In this document: piece after piece, positions 58,362 to 64,000 of the stretch
How the letters are laid out: the number at the start of each line of letters is the position of its first letter
Position numbering within the stretch: the first letter of the stretch is position 1
Source of the DNA: a bacterium endosymbiont of Pedicinus badii
GTDB taxonomy: Bacteria > Pseudomonadota > Gammaproteobacteria > Enterobacterales > Enterobacteriaceae
Direction: 5' to 3'
NCBI RefSeq assembly: GCF_002075085.1
Contig: NZ_LKAS01000002.1
Span: 183,636-247,635, forward strand
Length of the DNA: 64,000 nucleotides
Translations under genes and position numbers: made by a program
Notes under the pieces: generated by a model
What the model saw: the letters and a program-made list of their open reading frames with translations, nothing else
The model's database searches: none
What the model was told of the DNA's origin: nothing

Positions 58362-58849
58362 AGAATTTTTATTTTAGCATTATTGTGGCTGTTTCTAAAA
58401 ATGGTATCATAGGAAACAATAATCGAATACCTTGGGGATACTGTAAGGAAGATATGATTTGGTTTAAAAAAAATACTATAAACAAAACTGTATTGATGGG
58501 AAGAAAAACATTTCAATCTATGAAAAGTAAGATTTTATCCAATAGAAGAAATATAATTCTTTCAAGAACTATTACAAAAATAAAAAACGCTATAACTATT
58601 AGTCATCCAGATAAAATTAAAGAATTTGTACAATTTTCTAAAGAGGTAGTAATTATCGGAGGAAGTGAGGTATATAAAATTTTTTTAGAAAAAGTCAAAA
58701 AAATTTATCTTACCAGTATGGATTTTAGTTGTTTTGGAGATAAAACTTTTCCTAAATTAAACAAAAATAATTGGACTACTATTTTTAGAAAAAATTCTAA
58801 ATTTCTTAATAAGAAAGTATTTTTTGAAATTTTATTAAAAAATATTTAA
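58358..58849 (+). CDS. folA: Dihydrofolate reductase FolA
   Basis: FolA reduces dihydrofolate to tetrahydrofolate. The 163 residues compare with 159. IVAVSKNGIIGNNNRIPWGYCKEDMIWFK keeps the Asp equivalent to E. coli Asp27 (in KEDMIWFK); VLMGRKTFQSM and EVVIIGGSEVYKIFL follow. The NNRIPWGYCKED loop has extra residues compared with NAMPWNLPAD. It overlaps dapB by four bases and converges with apaH, five bases apart. With folB and folP it gives a nearly complete late folate route. Confidence 0.95.
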   Translation: MKNFYFSIIVAVSKNGIIGNNNRIPWGYCKEDMIWFKKNTINKTVLMGRKTFQSMKSKILSNRRNIILSRTITKIKNAITISHPDKIKEFVQFSKEVVIIGGSEVYKIFLEKVKKIYLTSMDFSCFGDKTFPKLNKNNWTTIFRKNSKFLNKKVFFEILLKNI

Positions 58850-58854
58850 AATTT

Positions 58855-59655
58855 TTATTTGCAAAAAATACTAAAAATTTTTTTACTTTCCCATTTTAAA
58901 ATACTTAATTTCCCCCCCCAACAACATCCAGTATCTAAACAGTATATATTTTTAGGAATACTAATTTTTGTACTATATAAAGTAGACCAATGTCCAAATA
59001 TGATAGAGTATTTCTTAAATATTTTACTCTCAAAAATAAACCATGGTTTTAAAATATTTGGTGTATTTTCCGGAATATCTTTATACTTAGTATCTATAGA
59101 TCCATCAGAAAAGCAGTATCTCATATAAATAAAAGAGTTTAGATAAAATTGTAATCTTTCTAAAAATTTTTTGCTTTTTTTATAAATTTTTCTTTTTTTC
59201 ATAATATGATTTAGAAAAAAGTTAGTTTTATTTTTTAAAAAAAATTCTAAAGTATTTGATATTTTTTTTATTTCTTTAATTTTATGAAAATGCGGATGTA
59301 TTCCAGCATGCGAAATTAGAAAATTATTTTTTTTATCTATTCTAAAAAATGGTTGTTTTTTTAACCATAAAATTATTTTCTTAGTTTCATTCTTATTATG
59401 AAATTCACTATTTTTTTCTAAAAATCCTTCATAGTATAAATTAATTAATTTAATTTCATGATTTCCTAAGACTATTTTAATACTTTTTCTGTTTTTATAT
59501 AAAAATTTTAAGGTTTTAAAAGAAAAATTTCCTTTAAATACCACATCTCCAGTAGACCAAAGTGTATCATTTTTAAAATCAAAACAAATATTCTTTAAAA
59601 GTTGCATAAATTCTAAGTAACGACCATGTATATCTCCTATAAGATAGTTTGCCAT
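58855..59655 (-). CDS. apaH: Diadenosine tetraphosphatase ApaH
   Basis: ApaH splits Ap4A to two ADP and also removes Np4 caps from RNA. The 266 residues compare with 280. Metallophosphatase motifs: LIGDIHGRYLEF (GDxHG), WSTGDVVFKGNFS (GDxxxRG variant with Lys replacing Arg), VLGNHEIKLI (GNHE) and SHAGIHPHF. The C-terminal GHWSTLYS and CLDTGCCWGGKLSIL are conserved. It is the promoter-distal gene of the lptD-surA-pdxA-rsmA-apaH operon; apaG is missing between rsmA and apaH. Confidence 0.94.
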   Translation of the reverse strand: MANYLIGDIHGRYLEFMQLLKNICFDFKNDTLWSTGDVVFKGNFSFKTLKFLYKNRKSIKIVLGNHEIKLINLYYEGFLEKNSEFHNKNETKKIILWLKKQPFFRIDKKNNFLISHAGIHPHFHKIKEIKKISNTLEFFLKNKTNFFLNHIMKKRKIYKKSKKFLERLQFYLNSFIYMRYCFSDGSIDTKYKDIPENTPNILKPWFIFESKIFKKYSIIFGHWSTLYSTKISIPKNIYCLDTGCCWGGKLSILKWESKKIFSIFCK

Positions 59656-59656
59656 T

Positions 59657-60448
59657 TTATTTAATTATTTTTGTTAGTTTATAATATTTATAGATATCTA
59701 AATCTTCTGCTCTTAGTGAGGAATCAATATTATTTTTTTTAAAATCTATAGGTTTTAGAATACTTTTTAAACTATTAGATAATTTTTTTCTCCTATTCAA
59801 GAAAGCAAGTTTTGTTATAAAAAAAAGTTTTTTTTTATTTTTTGAAGAAATATAATTTTTTTTATATGGAATAAATTTTAAAAACATAGAATTTACTTTA
59901 GGAATTGGATAAAATTCCTTGGCTAAAATACTAAAAATAGGAGTAATTTTATAAAAAGTTTGCATTATTACACTTATTCTTCCGTATTTCTTACTTCCAG
60001 GATTAGAAATAATTTTTTCTGCTACTTCTTTTTGCAAAGTAAAATGCATATCTTGTATATATTCTATATATTTTATACTTTTAAACAATAAATTTTTTGA
60101 TATATTATAAGGAAGATTTCCAAATATTCTTAATAAACCAGGATGTTTATTTTCTATTTTAGAAAAGTCAAATTTTCTAGCATCTTGTAAAATTAGTGAA
60201 AGATTTTTTAACTTTGGATTTTTTTTTAAAATATGAAAGATAGATTTATCTACTTCTATGGCTGAAATGTTTTTAACAATTTTTATCATAGGTACTGTAA
60301 TTTCTCCCATTCCAGGACCTATTTCTAGAAAATTTTCTTTTTTATTAGGATTAATAGATTTTATTATTTTTTTTATAATTTTTCTATTTCTTAAAAAATG
60401 TTGTCCAAAATTTTTTTTTACTATATGGTTTTTATAAGTTTTTTTCAA
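59657..60448 (-). CDS. rsmA: 16S rRNA dimethyladenosine transferase RsmA (KsgA)
   Basis: RsmA dimethylates A1518 and A1519 in helix 45, a checkpoint in 30S assembly. The 263 residues compare with 273. KKNFGQHFLRNRKIIKKII, FLEIGPGMGEITVPMI (SAM motif; E. coli VEIGPGLAALTEPV), AIEVDKSIF, FGNLPYNISKNLLF (catalytic NLPY) and FTLQKEVAEKI are intact. It follows pdxA by 11 bases and precedes apaH by one base, the E. coli operon minus apaG. The C-terminal helical domain is drifted but of normal size. Confidence 0.97.
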   Translation of the reverse strand: MKKTYKNHIVKKNFGQHFLRNRKIIKKIIKSINPNKKENFLEIGPGMGEITVPMIKIVKNISAIEVDKSIFHILKKNPKLKNLSLILQDARKFDFSKIENKHPGLLRIFGNLPYNISKNLLFKSIKYIEYIQDMHFTLQKEVAEKIISNPGSKKYGRISVIMQTFYKITPIFSILAKEFYPIPKVNSMFLKFIPYKKNYISSKNKKKLFFITKLAFLNRRKKLSNSLKSILKPIDFKKNNIDSSLRAEDLDIYKYYKLTKIIK

Positions 60449-60459
60449 ATTTTTTAATT

Positions 60460-61470
60460 TTATAAATTATTTAAAATTTCAACTGTATTATCTATCGTAT
60501 TTATTAGACTTTCTTCATTTATCTCTTCTATTTTTTTTCCTGCTATTTGTAAAGCTGTTCCATGATCTACAGAAGTTCTAATAATAGGTAAACCTAAAGT
60601 TATATTAGTAATTTTTCCAAAATATTTATATTTAATTGCTGGAAGTATTTGATCATGGTACATAGAAATTATTATATCTTCATTAGAACGAACCATATGA
60701 AGTATAGAATCTGCAGAAAAAGGTCCAAATACTCTTTTATAAATTGTTCTTTTAATTTTTTTTATTGCCGGAATAATGATATCTTTTTCTTCTTTTCCTA
60801 AGTATCCTTCCTCTCCAGAGTGAGGATTCAGTCCACAAACTAATATTTTAGGAAATTTTATATTAAATTTTTCTTTTACTTCTTCAATAAGTATTTTTAT
60901 AAATTCTATTAGATTAGATTGTTTAACTTTTTTTGAGACATTTTTAATAGCAATATGGTTAGTAAAAAAAGCAACTTTTATATTTTTATTGAACATCATC
61001 ATTATGCCCATTTTCTTACTTTTTGTAGAAAAAAAAGTAGTGTGATCAATAAATTTATTTTTTTTATCTTTTAATAAAATGCTTTTATTAATTGGATTAG
61101 TAATAATGGCTGAAAAGTTTTTTTTTTTGCATTCAGAGTAAGATTTTTCTAAAATTTGCATAATATATAAATTATTTTTTATATCTAAAGTTCCAGGAAA
61201 GACTTTATTTCTGTTTTTTATATTAAAAACACAAATTTCTCCTTGTTTTCTAATAGATGGGGTACTTTTTCTATTATAGTTAAAAATTTTGATTGGCAAT
61301 TTATGTATTTTTGCTCTTTCTTTTAGAATATTTTTATCTCCGAAAAACACTATTTCTGCTTTTAAAATATTTTGAATAGCTTTAACAGTGATATCTGGAC
61401 CTATTCCTGCAGGATCTCCACAAGTTAGAATTATACGAAAAATTTTTTTATTTTTTAAAAATTTCAACAT
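60460..61470 (-). CDS. pdxA: 4-hydroxythreonine-4-phosphate dehydrogenase PdxA
   Basis: PdxA oxidises 4-phosphohydroxythreonine on the way to pyridoxine 5'-phosphate. The 336 residues compare with 329. ILTCGDPAGIGPDITVKAIQ, TNPINKSILLKDK, DHTTFFSTKS (metal His), LVCGLNPHSGEEGYLGKEE (metal His), MYHDQILPAIKY and NITLGLPIIRTSVDHGTALQIAG (metal His) are all present. Its start overlaps surA by 23 bases. A vitamin B6 gene is a common reason for retention in symbionts that supplement a host diet; pdxJ is not in the window. Confidence 0.97.
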   Translation of the reverse strand: MLKFLKNKKIFRIILTCGDPAGIGPDITVKAIQNILKAEIVFFGDKNILKERAKIHKLPIKIFNYNRKSTPSIRKQGEICVFNIKNRNKVFPGTLDIKNNLYIMQILEKSYSECKKKNFSAIITNPINKSILLKDKKNKFIDHTTFFSTKSKKMGIMMMFNKNIKVAFFTNHIAIKNVSKKVKQSNLIEFIKILIEEVKEKFNIKFPKILVCGLNPHSGEEGYLGKEEKDIIIPAIKKIKRTIYKRVFGPFSADSILHMVRSNEDIIISMYHDQILPAIKYKYFGKITNITLGLPIIRTSVDHGTALQIAGKKIEEINEESLINTIDNTVEILNNL

Positions 61471-62691
61471 ACGATTGTTTTTCTATTTCTTTAATCCATT
61501 CTGACTTTTCTTCAGAATATCTTTTTCTAAAAATCATATCATGAGATTTTTTTTCTAAATCATTATTTCTTCTATTTTCAATAAAATCAATTAATTTTAT
61601 AATATAACATCCAGAATTTGTACAAAAAATATTGCTAATTTTATTTTTCTTATAAATTTTTTTGATATTTTCTAAATACTCCTTATTAAAAAATCTTATG
61701 TATTTCCATCCTATATCTCCTCCTTGCTCTTTAAAAGAAGAGTCATTTAATTTTTTTTTCGCAATTTTAGTAAAAGAATCTTTTTTACGATTTACTTCTC
61801 TTAAAATTTTTTTCAATTTTTTAATAGATTGTGTTTTTTCTTTCGAGTTTTTGTATTTTAAAAATATTTCCTGTATGCGTACTTGAGAAATATCTATAGG
61901 AATATTGATTTTTTTCTTTTCATTCACTTTGAAAATATGCATTGATTTTGACAAAAATATAGGTCCAATAATTGAATTTTTTTTAGCATTTTTCAATAAT
62001 TCTCCTAAAAATTTTTTAAAAATATCTTCTATTTTCCATCCGGATTTTTGATCTGTAATCTTCAAAAATCCAGGAAAATTTGAGAAAAATTCGTCAAATT
62101 TTTCATTCATTTCGTAAGAATGAATTTTTTCTTCTAACTGTTTTTTCAAATGGTATAATTTTTCTGAATCTTCTTTATCATCAAATGGATAAAAAAAATG
62201 ACTTATATTAATTCGATAATTTTCGAAAATATTTGAAGACATAATATTATTAAGAACAGATTCAATTTCTTCAGGATAAATGATAATTTTTGGATACGTA
62301 AAATAGTATTCCATTTGTTCAAATAATATTTTATTTTTTATTTTTTCAAAATAATCTTCGTATTTTATTCCATTTTCTAGTAAAATTTTTATAAATTTTT
62401 CTTTGTGTAAATTATTAGATTCTAAAATTTCTTCTATTTTTTCTTCTACTATTTTTTTTTCCACAAAAAAATCAAAAATTTTAGCATTTTGTAACACTAT
62501 TTTTTCTAGTATGATTTCTTCTAGTATTTCTTTATCATCTTTCTCAGAAAATTCTTTTTTTTGCGTAATACTACTTTTTAAAATAGCTTCTTGATTGACT
62601 ATAGCAACAATTTCATCCAAAACTTCAGTATTACAAAAAACAGAGTAGGACAAAAAAAAAATTTGAAGTAAAGAAATCTAAAAATTTTCAT
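61448..62691 (-). CDS. surA: Periplasmic chaperone/PPIase SurA, frameshift in the signal peptide
   Basis: SurA escorts outer-membrane proteins, including LptD, through the periplasm. The mature part reads NTEVLDEIVAIVNQEAILKS (E. coli [20 protein letters not shown]) and continues to a parvulin domain with GGDIGWKYIRFF near the C-terminus. In the mature frame there is no usable start except TTG 62653. ATG 62691 in another frame gives MKIFRFLYFKFFF; adding one T to a T10 run (62652-62661, A10 on the plus strand) joins it to LSYSVFC-NTEV, a proper Sec signal peptide, giving about 414 residues (E. coli 428). The first parvulin domain is degenerate. Confidence 0.88.
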
Positions 62692-62715
62692 TTTTCATTT
62701 AAAAAAATAAATTTA

Positions 62716-64000
62716 TTAAAATACTTCCTGATAAGTCAGAAAAGCATCTTTATTGAAGTACATTTCTTTTTCTTCTCTAGAATTTTTTTTATTTCCTAAC
62801 AATTCAAAATTAATAGTTATATTTTTCTCATAATCCATTTTATTATCATTTTTGATAATCATTTTCTTCTCAAATCCTAATCCTGCATCTAAGCATCTAT
62901 TTTTGTATTTAATTCCTAAAATATGGCGAATCAATTTTTTATTTTTAACATTGAAAAAATTTGAACTATTGAGGTATATATTTTTATATACAGGAAGTAC
63001 AGTAGATAAACCTATTTGTGATATATATTGCATTCTACTGGAATATTGATTAAAGAACATATTTTCTATGTATTCCCTATTATTATATTGATGTCTAATT
63101 TGGAATAAAAAATCACTTTTTTTATGAAATTCTAAAGCATTTTCATTATGTAAAGTTTTATTTCTTTTTGAATCATATGCTAGTATACTTTTAAAATTCA
63201 TAACTTTATTTAGTTTAACAAACATATTTCCTGCAAATAAGTGCTCTTGAAAATTTCTTTGATTACTTTTGGAATAAGTATCTCCTATAAGCATAAAAAT
63301 TTTTCCTAAAGAAGCATTAAGAACTTCTTTTAAATTTTTATCATATATGCTAGTTTGTACTCCAAATACAACTTGATCTAACAAATTTGGTATATTTTTT
63401 CCACTTTCTTGTTTATCTCTGTATAAACTAAAGTAATCAGTATAAATCCATTTTGCATCTTCTTCAGATAGATATCTATTATTATTAGATGTTTTTAAAT
63501 ACTGTATTTTTGGTTCTATAAATTGAGTATATTTTTCATTTATTTGATTTTCTAAAGACAATTTACCTATAGTTTTAATCTGTTTCACATTTTCATAATA
63601 AGAATTGTGTAGTATTTTTTGATTGTATTTACTTAATGGCACATCTTCTAAAGAATAAAAATAATTTTGCATAGATAATTCTGTACTAATATTAGCCCAA
63701 TTTTTCTTATACAACGGAAGTATAAGTTTTGGTTCTATATAAAATCTTGTATTCTTAACTTTTTTAGATTTTGGATGTTTAAAATTACTGTACTGAAAAT
63801 TAGTTTCTAAATCGAAAAAATTACGTATATTAAATGTGTATTTATAATCTATTTTTGGAATTATACTGGTAAATATTCTTTTATCTTTAGAATCTAAAGG
63901 TTGAAATTTTTGCGTTAGAATAGTGAAATCAGAATATTCATCAGAGTAATCTATTCTAATTTTTTTTTCTGCATAATTATTTTGGTAATTACTTATAAAA
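62716..64000 (-). CDS. lptD: LPS-assembly protein LptD, C-terminal part (partial at window edge)
   Basis: LptD is the outer-membrane barrel that inserts LPS at the cell surface. The frame is open to the window end; about 428 residues of the barrel are seen and the N-terminus is beyond 64000. FYIEPKLILPLYKKNWANIST matches the E. coli block with EPTINLPLANNWGSINTE; QFIEPKIQYL, DYFSLYRDKQESGKN (SDYSGLFRDRTYGGLDR), QVVFGVQTSIYD and YISQIGLSTVLPVYKN follow. The CC pair near the C-terminus in E. coli is a single Cys here (NRCLDAGLGFEKK). It heads the operon with surA, 24 bases from its ATG 62691. Confidence 0.92.
   Translation of the reverse strand, partial: FISNYQNNYAEKKIRIDYSDEYSDFTILTQKFQPLDSKDKRIFTSIIPKIDYKYTFNIRNFFDLETNFQYSNFKHPKSKKVKNTRFYIEPKLILPLYKKNWANISTELSMQNYFYSLEDVPLSKYNQKILHNSYYENVKQIKTIGKLSLENQINEKYTQFIEPKIQYLKTSNNNRYLSEEDAKWIYTDYFSLYRDKQESGKNIPNLLDQVVFGVQTSIYDKNLKEVLNASLGKIFMLIGDTYSKSNQRNFQEHLFAGNMFVKLNKVMNFKSILAYDSKRNKTLHNENALEFHKKSDFLFQIRHQYNNREYIENMFFNQYSSRMQYISQIGLSTVLPVYKNIYLNSSNFFNVKNKKLIRHILGIKYKNRCLDAGLGFEKKMIIKNDNKMDYEKNITINFELLGNKKNSREEKEMYFNKDAFLTYQEVF

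Overview
The window is one continuous, gene-dense stretch of a very AT-rich, reduced bacterial chromosome. Genes are recognisable Enterobacterales orthologues that resemble the E. coli versions in length and motifs, with Lys, Ile, Asn and Phe enriched. I see no mobile elements, phage, CRISPR arrays or recent transfers, and no gene-free stretch longer than 300 bases apart from rnpB. This is the pattern of an obligate insect endosymbiont in the Buchnera / Blochmannia / Wigglesworthia class. Retained LPS and outer-membrane functions (hldE, lptD, surA, mlaC, dolP) together with vitamin genes (ribB, ribF, folB, folP, folA, pdxA) would fit a symbiont of a blood feeder such as Wigglesworthia. That species-level idea is inference only.

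Layout. 1-18.0 kb: end of mlaC, ibaG-murA, degQ-zapG, rplM-rpsI, dolP, rsmI, rnpB, alx, tRNA-Ile2, rpoD-dnaG-rpsU, tsaD-folB-uppP, cca, hldE, ubiK, ribB-plsC, tRNA-Phe. 18.0-31.4 kb: cutA, groESL, epmB, efp-epmA, psd, orn, tRNA-Gly, miaA, hflKC, purA, rlmB remnant, rpsF-rpsR-rplI, ppa. 31.5-47.7 kb: ispB, rplU-rpmA-obgE, greA, rlmE-ftsH-folP-glmM, secG, tRNA-Leu, tRNA-fMet, nusA-infB-rbfA-truB-rpsO-pnp. 47.8-64 kb: dnaK-dnaJ-nhaA, rpsT, ribF-ileS-lspA-ispH-dapB-folA, and apaH-rsmA-pdxA-surA-lptD on the opposite strand. Each block keeps E. coli gene order with genes deleted from inside it.

How the genes work together. Most serve information processing (sigma-70, primase, ribosomal proteins, IF2, NusA, PNPase, RNase P, tRNA and rRNA modification), protein quality control (GroESL, DnaKJ, FtsH with HflKC, DegQ, SurA) and envelope upkeep. 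Small metabolic sets remain for isoprenoids (ispB, ispH), lysine/DAP (dapB), purines (purA), folate, flavin and B6.

The most notable signal is a set of six genes (rsmI, dnaG, uppP, miaA, rlmB, surA) whose reading frame is broken. In each, adding exactly one base restores the family-conserved frame; in five the site is a poly(A) or poly(T) tract of 9-12 bases. Because dnaG is essential, this means either transcriptional slippage that rescues broken genes, as known in other ant and aphid symbionts, or systematic undercalling of homopolymers. I found no clearly novel multi-gene system. Other points of interest are a Cca enzyme lacking its HD motif although four of five tRNAs lack encoded CCA, a tRNA-Phe with G37, a tRNA whose 3' acceptor strand appears to act as the Shine-Dalgarno for alx, and matched sigma-32-type promoters before groESL and dnaKJ.
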